DNA of 18,873 nt from Syntrophobacteria bacterium (GTDB lineage: Bacteria > Desulfobacterota > DSWW01), in contig JAQYVQ010000620.1 of the NCBI GenBank assembly GCA_030145435.1, forward strand, positions 1-18,873, read 5' to 3'. Position numbers and translations under genes: made by a program. Shown piece after piece: positions 1-7,846 of this stretch. Under the pieces are notes generated by a model. The model did not search any database and had not been told where the DNA came from. It was given only the letters and a program-made list of their open reading frames with translations. Every line of letters begins with the position of its first letter. The stretch's first letter is position 1.

Positions 1-1027
1 CGAAGAGTCCCGGTAAGAGGCGGTTCACCGGAAGCTCCATCTCCATCAGCACACCCGCGAACCCGAAACCGTGCACCAGGCCAAAGGCGAATGCCACGGC
101 TGCTCGCAACCGTTCGGGGCGCCGGGATCTCGCCAGCAGAAGAAAGTGGCACGCAGAGAACAGGGCCATGCCGACCCAGGCCGCAGGAAGAAGGGCGCCG
201 GAGCCGGCCATGGAGAAAGCCAGGCAGGCGACCAGAAAGCCGACAAATAGCGTGGGGATCAGCCGGCCCCTGCTACCCAGGAGCCAGTTGTTCTCTGCGG
301 CCACCAGGGCGATGGAGAAGCCGATGAGGATCTCCACGGCATAGGACTCCGGCCTGAACACGCCCAGAACGGCAAGGCCCAGGGTCAGGCTGTGGGCCAG
401 GGTGAATCCGGTGACCAGGGTAACGACCTCTCGAAGCGAGGCCGCCAGGAGAAGAAGAGCGAAGACAAAGGCGAGATGATCCCAGCCGCCGGAAATGTGT
501 TCGACCCCCAGCCGGATGTAACCCCATACGGAAGTGCCCCTCGCCTTTGCCCGCGTATTGTCTGTGAGGTCCCATCGCGCGTCCTGGCCTGTCACGAGCA
601 CACGTTCCAGTACGTCCGCCTCCTGTGCATAAACAGCGGAGTGCAGTCGTGCGAAGTGCGTGTGGCCCACGTAGATTCCGTTGAACAGATCGCTCCGGAT
701 CGAAGGCACGCCGGGGGTCGGGCAATGAATCTCCCAACGGAAAACGGCCCAGCCCTTGGGTGCGTTCGGAACCCGTCTGGCCTCCCCGGCCAGACAGGAC
801 TCATCCCCCGTGTATAGCCCGAGGGCTCCCGGGAGATAGCTGACCCATGGGAACTCGGCGGGTAGACGGGTGAGTTCCAGCCGTTTGATCCGAAATTCCA
901 CCCGCGCACCTTCCGGGTCGGCGTGCCAGGTCGAATAGGAAATGCTCCGGTAATGGGGCAGGGCATCTTCCGGGGCAAGCAGAAGAGCGGCGGCAACGAA
1001 CAGGACGGCGACCCAGATCGATTTCAT
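1..1027 (-). CDS. HupE/UreJ family membrane protein, 3' end beyond window
   Basis: This open frame has no stop before the left edge, so only the first 342 codons are visible. Residues 1-23 look like a signal peptide (hydrophobic run VAVLFVAAALLLA). A soluble, probably extracytoplasmic region follows to about residue 165, then a bundle of membrane helices. The helices carry the conserved His/Asp signatures of the HupE/UreJ_2 family: GVEHISGGWDHLAF (H177, D183, H184), TGFTLAHSLTL (H212) and GLVHGFGFAG (H319). HupE/UreJ proteins are linked to nickel or other metal transport, but the long-ectodomain branch is poorly characterised, so metal transport here is an inference. The start ATG overlaps the stop of the upstream parvulin-like gene by four bases (ATGA), implying translational coupling. 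Family assignment is firm; substrate is unknown. Confidence 0.85.
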   Translation of the reverse strand, partial: MKSIWVAVLFVAAALLLAPEDALPHYRSISYSTWHADPEGARVEFRIKRLELTRLPAEFPWVSYLPGALGLYTGDESCLAGEARRVPNAPKGWAVFRWEIHCPTPGVPSIRSDLFNGIYVGHTHFARLHSAVYAQEADVLERVLVTGQDARWDLTDNTRAKARGTSVWGYIRLGVEHISGGWDHLAFVFALLLLAASLREVVTLVTGFTLAHSLTLGLAVLGVFRPESYAVEILIGFSIALVAAENNWLLGSRGRLIPTLFVGFLVACLAFSMAGSGALLPAAWVGMALFSACHFLLLARSRRPERLRAAVAFAFGLVHGFGFAGVLMEMELPVNRLLPGLF

Positions 1028-1911
1028 GACGATTCCGGCAGAGGCAGCCGGATCTCGGCACGGTTGCGAAGCATGTTCAGATAAGCCTTCAGTTGCTCGT
1101 CCCCGGCGCGCTTTCGCATCTCGGCGCGAACCTGAAGTTCTACGGTAGAGAGAGACGGCGAGAAGGGTGGGGTTCGGGCGACCATTTGAAGAACAAAGTA
1201 GGCGGAAGCGACGCGAATCGGGTCACTGACCTCACCGGCGTTCAAGCCAAGGGCCGCCTTGGTCGGGGTGGGGCCAAGATACTCGCGGACCTTGGCGGGC
1301 GGAAGCAACCCCTCCGGCATCGAAGGGCTCGGTGAGGCACTGAGTATTTCGGCAACCGCCTCGATGTTTTCACCCTGCCTCAAACGGGCCGATGCCTCCC
1401 TGGCCGACACAAGAGCTTCCGGATCACTACGGTCGTTGCTTGCCGAAAAGCGAATGGATCGAACCGACATGCGGCCGGCACCGGAGAAGAAGTCACGGTT
1501 TTTCAGAAAGAACGCCTCCACTTCCTCATCGCTGAACGCCTGCTGGTCCACCCCCGTGACGATCGTCTCGATCATGGCGCTAACCAGCCGGTTTCGAATG
1601 CTCTTGTCCTTCACGGCCAGGTCCAATTCCACGGCTCGTTGGACGAGTAACTCCTCTTCGATCAAGCGATCGAGGACGTGGTTCCGTTCGGCCTGTCCGA
1701 TGGGACTATTGCTGTCTGCAGCCAGGGCCCTGACCGTGCTCTCGAAGCTCTCCTCTGAGATCTCCCTGTCGTTTACGACGGCTGCTACACCTTCAGGCAG
1801 GGCCCCCCGGCTGCTGGAGCCCGGTTGCAGGATGCTGCTCAGGGCCAGGGCGAGTCCCAGAACCATGCCCAGGGCCAGGAGGAATTGTGACCGTTTCGAG
1901 TGGGGTTTCAT
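1024..1911 (-). CDS. Parvulin/SurA-like peptidyl-prolyl isomerase, membrane anchored
   Basis: The 295-residue product has an N-terminal signal anchor (hydrophobic residues about 10-28) and a SurA_N-like helical part (about 40-145, with VAAVVNDREIS and a LIEEELLVQRA helix). A PpiC/parvulin-like domain spans about 147-248 and contains the typical ending LNAGEVSDPIRVASAYFVLQ. It is predicted to lie on the outer face of the inner membrane and to act as a chaperone or prolyl isomerase. The His usually found in the first parvulin strand (HIL-type motif) is not present; the sequence there is VRSIRFSAS. Chaperone rather than isomerase activity is therefore possible. The start ATG has GGGAG ten bases upstream, and a good sigma-70-like promoter lies just before it. 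It is coupled to the HupE-like gene, suggesting it helps fold or assemble that protein or its ectodomain (inference). Confidence 0.8.
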   Translation of the reverse strand: MKPHSKRSQFLLALGMVLGLALALSSILQPGSSSRGALPEGVAAVVNDREISEESFESTVRALAADSNSPIGQAERNHVLDRLIEEELLVQRAVELDLAVKDKSIRNRLVSAMIETIVTGVDQQAFSDEEVEAFFLKNRDFFSGAGRMSVRSIRFSASNDRSDPEALVSAREASARLRQGENIEAVAEILSASPSPSMPEGLLPPAKVREYLGPTPTKAALGLNAGEVSDPIRVASAYFVLQMVARTPPFSPSLSTVELQVRAEMRKRAGDEQLKAYLNMLRNRAEIRLPLPESS

Positions 1912-1934
1912 ATCGGATCGGCTCCCTGGGGAAG

Positions 1935-1964
1935 ATTCTAATGACAGGCCCGGTTCACCGTCAA
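1935..1964 (-). promoter_or_regulatory. Candidate sigma-70 promoter for the parvulin-HupE operon
   Basis: On the minus strand TTGACG (plus-strand 1959-1964) and TAGAAT (1935-1940) are separated by 18 bases; each matches five of six consensus positions. Transcription would begin near 1928, leaving a very short leader before the GGGAG ribosome-binding site at 1922-1926 and the ATG at 1911. Assigned by eye only. Confidence 0.5.
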
Positions 1965-2048
1965 GGCACGTGGATGATTCCTAGTAAAGAGGCTCGGTTT
2001 TTGATAAGCTGATTGGCACCCCACATGACCTGACAAAGGGAGGAAGCT

Positions 2049-3113
2049 ATGAAGGTAATGGCCATCAACTCGAGTGCCCGGGTCGGGAAAGAGAGCAAGA
2101 CGGAAATCGTACTGGATCATCTCGTCAAGGGGATGCGAGAGGCCGGCGCTGAAGTCGATGTCGTGAACCTGCAGAAGAAGAAGATCAACTACTGCATCGG
2201 CTGCTTCACGTGTTGGTGCAAGACCCCGGGCCAGTGCATTCACAAGGACGACATGTCCAAAGAACTTTTTCCCAAATACGTGGAATCCGACCTTATTGTG
2301 ATGGCCACACCGCTTTACCATTACACGGTGAATGCTCTTCTAAAGACCTTTATCGAGCGTACCCTGCCCGTTGCCGAACCCTTCCTGGAACTGCGTGACG
2401 GGGTTACACGCCATCCCCGGCGTCATCCCCAGAAACCTGTGGTGGCTGTCTCGGTTGCGGGTTTCCCCGAGTACTCGGTCTTTGACGAACTCAGCTCGTA
2501 CATGAACTACCTCTTCAAGGACAAATTGGTGGCGGAAATCTACCGGACTTCCTCTGAGATCATGAGCGTCATGATGAAGGAAGGGAAGGTGAAGGATTCG
2601 CTCGAGGCAACGGTCCAGGGAGGACGGGAACTGGTCGAGTCCATGAAGATATCGGATGAGACGATGCAGAGGATCAACCAGCCGGTATCGGACTTCGAGA
2701 CCATGGCTCCCATGGCCAACCTGTACTGGCAAACCTGTATCGACGAGAAGGTGACCCCCTTGGAGTTCAAGCAGAAGGGGTTGGCACCCCGGCCCAACTC
2801 GATCGAAACCTATGCCGCCATGATGCAACTGGGTTTCAACAAGGAGAAGGCGGGAGACACCCGGGCCATCATGCAGTTCCTCTTCTCCGGGAGCGTGCAG
2901 GGGGACTGCTATTTCAAGATTGAGCCCGGCCAATTCGATGTCGTCACAGGAAAGGCCGACAGGCCCGACCTGACGATCTCTGCCCCCTTCGAAATCTGGA
3001 TGGACATCCTGACCGGAAAGGCGGACGGTCAACAGATGTTTGTGGAACAGAAGTACACGGCTGAAGGTGACGTGTCTTTGCTCATGAGAATGAACGAGTT
3101 TTTCGGGGAGTGA
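2049..3113 (+). CDS. Iron-sulfur flavoprotein (NADPH-dependent FMN reductase fold) fused to C-terminal SCP2 domain
   Basis: The first ~200 residues form a flavodoxin-like FMN reductase domain (MKVMAINSSAR at the phosphate-binding loop, MATPLYHYTVNALLKTFIER). A cysteine cluster C49-x2-C52-x2-C55-x-C57-x5-C63 resembles the compact [4Fe-4S] motif of archaeal and clostridial iron-sulfur flavoproteins. The last ~95 residues (about 257-354) look like an SCP2 sterol-carrier domain: an FKIEPGQFDVVTGKAD strand pair, then DLTISAPFEIWMDILTGKAD. The product is probably a cytoplasmic one/two-electron switch holding a hydrophobic or acyl substrate close to the flavin; that role is inferred from the fusion. 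The ATG is preceded by GGGAGGA at a 4-5 base spacing. The stop is one base before the next start, so the two genes are surely cotranscribed. Confidence 0.85.
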   Translation: MKVMAINSSARVGKESKTEIVLDHLVKGMREAGAEVDVVNLQKKKINYCIGCFTCWCKTPGQCIHKDDMSKELFPKYVESDLIVMATPLYHYTVNALLKTFIERTLPVAEPFLELRDGVTRHPRRHPQKPVVAVSVAGFPEYSVFDELSSYMNYLFKDKLVAEIYRTSSEIMSVMMKEGKVKDSLEATVQGGRELVESMKISDETMQRINQPVSDFETMAPMANLYWQTCIDEKVTPLEFKQKGLAPRPNSIETYAAMMQLGFNKEKAGDTRAIMQFLFSGSVQGDCYFKIEPGQFDVVTGKADRPDLTISAPFEIWMDILTGKADGQQMFVEQKYTAEGDVSLLMRMNEFFGE

Positions 3114-3114
3114 T

Positions 3115-4689
3115 ATGACGACTCAGAAGAAGTTCGACTACGATGCGATCATCATCGGCTCCGGAATCGGCGGGCTGATCACGGGCGCCTACCTGGCCGA
3201 ACAGGGTGTCAAGGTGCTCGTCTGCGAACAGCACAAACAGCCGGGCGGCAATTTTACCTCCTTCAAACGGAAGGGGTACACCTTTGACGGCGGGATTCAG
3301 GGTTGTGAGGACGGCGGGGTCTTCTTTCACCTGTTCCGCAAATTCGGCCTTCTCGATCGGCTGGAGTTCAAGAAGAGCCACTTCGCCATCGCGTCCCCTG
3401 ATTTCTTCCTTCGTGCCGATTCCGTGGCCGATGTGGGGGCCTTCTACCGTAAGCTGAAGAACGTCTACCCCCACGAATCAGACGGGATCGAACGGATCAC
3501 AAGAGACGCGCAAGCCTGTTGCGATTTCATGTTCGCCTTCCAGAAGATGCCGAATGCCATGTACATCCCATGGAAGGAGGCCATGGTAGGGTTTCCCGGC
3601 TGGTATCGGGAGCATTCCGCTGCTGTGAAATACGTCCCGGAGTTCTTCCGCAATCTGACAATTATTATGGAGGACTACTTCAAACAGCACGTGAGCGATC
3701 CGGACCTGTACAGATTTCTGTGCCAGATGAGCTATTCGGGCAGCCCCGCATCCTTCGGGCTCCTCTTCTTCACGTTCCTGATGGATTACTACCACCCCAT
3801 GGGAGGGGTCCAGGTCATACCGGATGCCCTGGCAGAATACATCACGGAACACGGCGGCGAAATGAAGTACAGGACCCTGGTGGATGAGATCATCATGGAG
3901 GGAGACAAGGCACAGGGCATCCGAACCGGGGCCGGCGAAATCTACCGTGCGCCTTTCATCATCTCCAACGGGGACGCGCGCCGAACCTATCTGGAGATGC
4001 TCCCCCCGGATGTGGTTCCGGAATCTTACAAGCAGGAATTGCGACAGAGCACGGTGAGCGAGTCGTTCTTCACCCTCTTTCTCGGCGTGGACATCCCGCC
4101 GGAAGAGATCCCTACCCGCGGAGCCTCGCACCTGCTCTTCTTCCCGGACTACAAGGGGGTTGACCCCGAAGAATACAAAGGCCCGGGTGATGGTGATGTC
4201 TATGCCCGCGCCCCCATCGACATCAACGTGAACTCCATCCACGACCCATCCCTTGCGCCCAAGGGGAAGTCCACGGTCGTCATTCAGACCGGGGCGTTTG
4301 CCGAGTTCGCCGACAACTGGGGCACGAAGGACGGAAAGCGCACGAAGAAGTACAAGGCCTTGAAGGAGAAGGTGGCGGATCGATTGATCGCAACGGCTGA
4401 AAATGTCATCCCCGGGCTCTCGGAACGGATCGAAGTGAAGTTCAGTGGAACGCCCTACACCTTTGAGCGGTACACCCTGAATTCAGGAGGGGCTTCCGCC
4501 GGCTGGACCTTCCACCCGCAGAAAGCCATGAACTCCGGGCTGAAGTTCCTTACCGGGTTCAACCCGCCCATCAAGAATCTCTTTCAGGTGGGTCACTGGG
4601 CCATGTCCCCCGGAGGTGCTCCTTCAGGGGCCATCACCGGAAGAATCGTCAGCGAGATCGTGAAACGACGCCTCGAATGGGGCTTCTAG
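3115..4689 (+). CDS. CrtI/phytoene desaturase-like FAD-dependent oxidoreductase
   Basis: This 524-residue protein has an N-terminal Rossmann motif (IIIGSGIGGLITGAYLAEQG, G15/G17/G20) with E38 positioned to bind the FAD ribose. A PGGNFTSFKRKGYTFDGG segment follows, typical of the CrtI / carotenoid isomerase / retinol saturase family. The C-terminal FAD-contact motif is GHWAMSPGGAPSGAITGR near residues 493-510. Family members desaturate, saturate or isomerise long hydrophobic polyene or lipid substrates. No carotenoid genes are nearby, so a carotenoid role is not supported. Immediate coupling to an SCP2-containing flavoprotein suggests a shared hydrophobic substrate and an electron path from that flavoprotein (inference). 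The gene ends 16 bases from the convergent nitroreductase, with no clear terminator between them. Confidence 0.85.
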   Translation: MTTQKKFDYDAIIIGSGIGGLITGAYLAEQGVKVLVCEQHKQPGGNFTSFKRKGYTFDGGIQGCEDGGVFFHLFRKFGLLDRLEFKKSHFAIASPDFFLRADSVADVGAFYRKLKNVYPHESDGIERITRDAQACCDFMFAFQKMPNAMYIPWKEAMVGFPGWYREHSAAVKYVPEFFRNLTIIMEDYFKQHVSDPDLYRFLCQMSYSGSPASFGLLFFTFLMDYYHPMGGVQVIPDALAEYITEHGGEMKYRTLVDEIIMEGDKAQGIRTGAGEIYRAPFIISNGDARRTYLEMLPPDVVPESYKQELRQSTVSESFFTLFLGVDIPPEEIPTRGASHLLFFPDYKGVDPEEYKGPGDGDVYARAPIDINVNSIHDPSLAPKGKSTVVIQTGAFAEFADNWGTKDGKRTKKYKALKEKVADRLIATAENVIPGLSERIEVKFSGTPYTFERYTLNSGGASAGWTFHPQKAMNSGLKFLTGFNPPIKNLFQVGHWAMSPGGAPSGAITGRIVSEIVKRRLEWGF

Positions 4690-4705
4690 GGAAGGGGTTT
4701 CGTTC

Positions 4706-5626
4706 TCAGAACCAGGTCACATCCGGTTGTTTGCGTTTCACGAGCCGGTTGTATTGCACGTCCTGGTAGCCGAGGGTCATGGCGCCGTAACACTTCTGGC
4801 TCCGGGGAATGCCAAACCACTTTCGGATCTTGGGATTGTTGTTGACAGTCGTCTGGATGAACCCGTTGAAACAGCAGCCAACGCCGATCGTGTGCGCCTT
4901 GAGTGAACAGTTGTACAGGGCCGCGGCACACGAGAAACCTGTCGTCTCGTCCCACCTGTCACCGCACACGAGCATGATCGCAGGGGCGTCGAAGAAGAGC
5001 CTGTCTTCACCCCTGCTCTGTCGCTCGTAAAAGAGCTTCATTCCAGGACCGTACTGGTTCTTGAGCTTGTCTACGAGGGCGTCTCCCAAGAGGTAAGAGG
5101 CAAAGGGCAGAGAAGCCGTCTTTGCTGCCGTGGCAAACAACTTCATGACAGCCGGCACGGTTATCTCCCGCAGTTCGGCGATCTTTTTGGGATCCGTGAC
5201 GACCATGTAACGAATGTTCTGGGAGTTGGACCCGGTGGCGGTATACCTTCCAGCCTCGATGATCGTATGGAGATCCTTCTTTGTCAGCGGCTTGCGCTTG
5301 TAGCGACGTACCGAGCGGCGTGAACGGAGAAGCAGTTGCAGCGAGCGCGGAGAGGGGAGGGCGTCCGGGCCGAGAGCGGAGAGCTTCTTCGTTTCGGCCG
5401 AAGAAACAACAATCGCATTCGAGGGACACATGGAACCGCAATGGCCGCATTGGATACAGTATTGCGTTTTGACGGCAGCGATCCGCTTGTTGTGTATCTC
5501 GAATACGTTCGCGGGGCAGACGGTGAGGCAAAGACCACACCGGGTGCATTTGCGTTGAATGACCCTGGGTGGGGGGGACCCCGGAAATGTACTCTTCATC
5601 TGTTGTGATGCAGGTCTGGTGGTCAT
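4706..5626 (-). CDS. Ferredoxin-nitroreductase fusion, copy 1
   Basis: The 306-residue protein carries two N-terminal [4Fe-4S] motifs (C27/C30/C33-C37 followed by Pro; C57/C60/C63-C67 followed by Pro). An FMN nitroreductase domain starts near residue 97 (LLLRSRRSVRRYKRKPLT, AGRYTATGSNSQN) and ends with CYGAMTLGYQD. The built-in ferredoxin implies that reduced ferredoxin, rather than NAD(P)H directly, may feed the FMN; this is inferred from the fusion. The substrate is unknown; nitroreductase folds also act on enones, quinones, halo-organics and cofactors. It is clearly paralogous to the product of 10128-11009, sharing nearly the same C-terminus (CYGAMT-GYQD, PDV-W). Start ATG has GGAG eight bases upstream. 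It is divergent from the Fe-S gene at 5766. Confidence 0.88.
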   Translation of the reverse strand: MTTRPASQQMKSTFPGSPPPRVIQRKCTRCGLCLTVCPANVFEIHNKRIAAVKTQYCIQCGHCGSMCPSNAIVVSSAETKKLSALGPDALPSPRSLQLLLRSRRSVRRYKRKPLTKKDLHTIIEAGRYTATGSNSQNIRYMVVTDPKKIAELREITVPAVMKLFATAAKTASLPFASYLLGDALVDKLKNQYGPGMKLFYERQSRGEDRLFFDAPAIMLVCGDRWDETTGFSCAAALYNCSLKAHTIGVGCCFNGFIQTTVNNNPKIRKWFGIPRSQKCYGAMTLGYQDVQYNRLVKRKQPDVTWF

Positions 5627-5683
5627 CTGTCTGGCTCCGTGTCGGGTGGCTGTCTCTGGATTCGTGATGGAAAAATCAAGAAG

Positions 5684-5712
5684 ACCATAGCAGAGTCAGG
5701 ATTGATTTCCAA
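5684..5712 (-). promoter_or_regulatory. Candidate promoter for nitroreductase copy 1
   Basis: On the minus strand TTGGAA (plus 5707-5712) and TATGGT (plus 5684-5689) are separated by 17 bases, each with four of six consensus matches. Its -35 element abuts the -35 of the opposite-facing candidate promoter at 5702-5730. Assigned by eye. Confidence 0.35.
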
Positions 5713-5730
5713 TTCGCTCAGGGGTTTAAT
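5702..5730 (+). promoter_or_regulatory. Candidate promoter for winged-helix/Fe-S gene copy 1
   Basis: TTGATT (5702-5707) and TTTAAT (5725-5730) are separated by 17 bases. A small palindrome ATTG-N5-CAAT (5701-5713) lies across the junction of the two divergent -35 boxes and could be a regulator site. This is a weak, by-eye call. Confidence 0.4.
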
Positions 5731-5765
5731 GGAATAAGACTACATCTTCCGAAGGAGGACAAGGT

Positions 5766-6854
5766 ATGAAGAAGGAACTGTGTGACCGTCTCGTCGATGC
5801 TCTGCTCTTGAGGGGGGGCGCCATTCTCCCGCAAAAGAGCAAGGCCACCTATGATCTTCTCGAGGAGCTCTTTGCCCCGGAAGAAGCGGAGCTTGCCTGC
5901 ACAATGCCCCTCGACCTACAAACGGCGGAGAAGATAGCAGAGAACGCGGGAAGAAGTGTGGACGAATCGACCGCCATCCTCGAAAGTATGGCCGACAAGG
6001 GCCTGGTCTTTGCCATTGACAAGGGCGGGCCCACGCTCTACAGACTGATGCCCCTGGCCCCGGGAATCTATGAGTACCAGTTCATGGCCGGGGAGGTGAG
6101 CGAGCGGGCGAAGAAGCTGGCTCGGCTCTTTGACGAGGTCACGCCGGTTTCTGGTAACGAATCCGCCTCTTTCAATGCACCACGCTTTCCCTTCTCCCGG
6201 GTGCTTCCGATTGAGAAGGAACTGGAGAGTGAATTGAACGTTCAGCCCTACGAGAAGATCTCAGAGTACCTCAAGAACGCGCAACACATCGCGGTTTCTA
6301 CGTGCTACTGCAGACACCACGCAGAGTTGATGGGCAAACCCTGTGACAAGCCGAAAGAAGTCTGCATGAGCGTCGGCCCTGGCGCCAAGTTTGCTGCAGA
6401 AAGGGGCTTTGGTCGATTGATCTCAACAGAGGAGGCGCTCCGTATTCTGGAAGTGAGCGAAGAGGCGGGCCTGGTTCATTGCACGAGCAACACGAGCAAG
6501 TACATCGACTTTATCTGCAATTGCTGCATTTGCCACTGTGCGATCCTGCACCAGCACAAAGACCTGCGGAAGGTCAATCTCGGACAACCTTCGAACTACG
6601 TGGTGGTGGTGGACCCGGGACGCTGCGATCTGTGTGAGACTTGTATCGACAGATGCCCTATGGACGCTTTGTCGATAAGCGACAACAGAATCGAACGGGA
6701 TGACCATCTATGCATTGGCTGTGGCTTGTGCGTATCTACCTGCCCATCCGAAGCGCTGAGAATGGTGGCTCGAGAAGAGCATCAGACACCTCCAAAGGGC
6801 CAGCGAGAACTTTTTGCAGCCATGGCGGCTTCCCTTCTTGACAAACCAGAATAG
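5766..6854 (+). CDS. Winged-helix N-terminus, cysteine-rich 4Fe-4S protein, copy 1
   Basis: This 362-residue protein is of an uncharacterised family. Residues about 30-95 resemble a winged helix (TAEKIAENAGRSVDESTAIL recognition-type helices, then DKGLVFAIDKGG-TLYRL wing). The middle has two unusual cysteine groups, C180-x-C182...C193...C200 (with a CDKPKEVCM signature) and CNCCICHC at 251-258. The C-terminus has two classical ferredoxin motifs (C287/C290/C293-C297-P and C316/C319/C322-C326-P). It is probably cytoplasmic and could carry three or more Fe-S clusters. It may be an electron-transfer partner of the divergent ferredoxin-nitroreductase, or a redox-responsive regulator, given the winged helix. 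AAGGAGG lies seven bases before the ATG. A paralogue is encoded at 8882-10024. Function cannot be assigned. Confidence 0.8.
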   Translation: MKKELCDRLVDALLLRGGAILPQKSKATYDLLEELFAPEEAELACTMPLDLQTAEKIAENAGRSVDESTAILESMADKGLVFAIDKGGPTLYRLMPLAPGIYEYQFMAGEVSERAKKLARLFDEVTPVSGNESASFNAPRFPFSRVLPIEKELESELNVQPYEKISEYLKNAQHIAVSTCYCRHHAELMGKPCDKPKEVCMSVGPGAKFAAERGFGRLISTEEALRILEVSEEAGLVHCTSNTSKYIDFICNCCICHCAILHQHKDLRKVNLGQPSNYVVVVDPGRCDLCETCIDRCPMDALSISDNRIERDDHLCIGCGLCVSTCPSEALRMVAREEHQTPPKGQRELFAAMAASLLDKPE

Positions 6855-6869
6855 CCAGATGACTCAAGA

Positions 6870-7640
6870 TTATTTCGGTAGCAATAACGCTTTGAGAATC
6901 CGCCTCTTGATGAATGACGGCAGGGAGAGCATAAAGAGCAATTGTCCCACACCTTTTGTGTCGTTATGCAGTTTCTTTCTCTTGGAAGCCCTCCACACAA
7001 CCTCCGACACATCCTCCGGTTTCAGTTTGACGCCCATTCTTTCAACGCTTTCGGCGTTAACATTTCTCTGCAGCAACGGAGTGTCCACATAGGGAGCACG
7101 TACGTCACTCACATGGATATCATATCGTTCAAATTCCAGATTAAGTGATTCTGTCAAAGAAGAGACGGCGGCTTTGGTTGCAGAATACACAGCCAACTCA
7201 GCTGTGCCATACAATGAGGAGGCAGAGGACATGTTGATGATTCGAGCCCCCTCGGTTCGTTTCAACAGCTCGAAGCTTGCGTTTATGCAATTCAGTACGC
7301 CCTTGAGGTTGACATCAACAATCAGATACTGCTCTTCAAGAGGGAGCTTCGCATGGGGACCCATTCGCAGTATTCCGGCACAGTTGAAGAGAACATCCAC
7401 TTCCCCGCCTGTGAAGCTGGAGAAGTGTTCGACGGCCTCCCGAACGCTTCCGAAATCCGCAACATCCATTTTCCGGAAGCAGGAATTGTCCCCGCCCAGC
7501 TCTTCACCAAGAGAAGCCAACCCTTCCTCGTCTGTGTCATAGGCACCGACAAACCATCCCTTGCTTGCGAAAAGCACTGCCGTCGATCGTCCTATTCCTG
7601 AGGCAGCACCCGTAATGAAGATGGTCTCTCTCCTGGTCAA
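6870..7640 (-). CDS. Short-chain dehydrogenase/reductase (SDR)
   Basis: This classical SDR of 256 residues has the nucleotide-binding motif TGAASGIG (residues 10-17), NCAG at 86-89, N111, a serine in the SSASS stretch near 138-142, and the catalytic pair Y152-x3-K156 (YSATK). D35/D37 after the second strand (GAYDTDEEG) suggest NAD(H) preference. It would interconvert an alcohol and a ketone; the substrate is unknown, and its neighbours suggest a lipid or CoA-linked compound. The best start is TTG at 7640, with GGAGG a few bases upstream; no in-frame ATG gives a complete first beta strand. The gene faces away from the selenoprotein operon across a 206-base gap and converges with the Fe-S gene upstream, 15 bases apart. 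Confidence 0.85.
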   Translation of the reverse strand: MTRRETIFITGAASGIGRSTAVLFASKGWFVGAYDTDEEGLASLGEELGGDNSCFRKMDVADFGSVREAVEHFSSFTGGEVDVLFNCAGILRMGPHAKLPLEEQYLIVDVNLKGVLNCINASFELLKRTEGARIINMSSASSLYGTAELAVYSATKAAVSSLTESLNLEFERYDIHVSDVRAPYVDTPLLQRNVNAESVERMGVKLKPEDVSEVVWRASKRKKLHNDTKGVGQLLFMLSLPSFIKRRILKALLLPK

Positions 7641-7846
7641 GTTTCACCTCCAGACTTGGGATGTGGTTTGTATTGGGGATCCTGTTTCGTTCCAACATAC
7701 CATACCTGACGCATTTTTCACGCGGAAGAAGACCGGGCAAGAAGGCTTGTGCTATTCCTGCCAAAATGGTAATTTAAGATGGATTGACCAAACTGGCTTT
7801 CCAAGAGACTTGAACGGGGCAACAAGAAACCTTCGGAGACAAAGAG
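7641..7846. other. Divergent intergenic region between SDR and selenoprotein operon
   Basis: This 206-base non-coding stretch is visibly AT-richer than the flanking dehydrogenase genes. On the plus strand, TTGTGC (7747-7752) and TAATTT (7770-7775) at 17-base spacing are a weak promoter candidate for the selenoprotein operon, with three of six matches each. No strong terminator, tRNA or repeat is visible. Confidence 0.4.

Noticed and set aside
592..1061. Minus-strand frames in other phases at 592-996 and 801-1061
   Set aside because: They overlap the HupE/UreJ-like frame, which has a signal peptide, family motifs and a coupled start. These translations are rich in Pro, Arg and Cys with no family features.
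1259..1984. 241-codon plus-strand frame opposite the parvulin-like gene
   Set aside because: Low-complexity Ser/Arg/Ala translation with no motifs; shadow of the minus-strand gene.
2001..2029. Promoter for the SCP2-flavoprotein gene (TTGATA, 17 bases, CATGAC)
   Set aside because: The -10 matches only three of six positions; too weak to report as a feature.
3478..4242. 254-codon minus-strand frame opposite the CrtI-like gene
   Set aside because: It is antisense to a well-supported FAD oxidoreductase, and its His/Val-rich translation matches nothing I recognise.
4690..4705. Bidirectional terminator between convergent CrtI-like and nitroreductase genes
   Set aside because: Only 16 bases separate the stops, and I could not find a stem followed by a T run.
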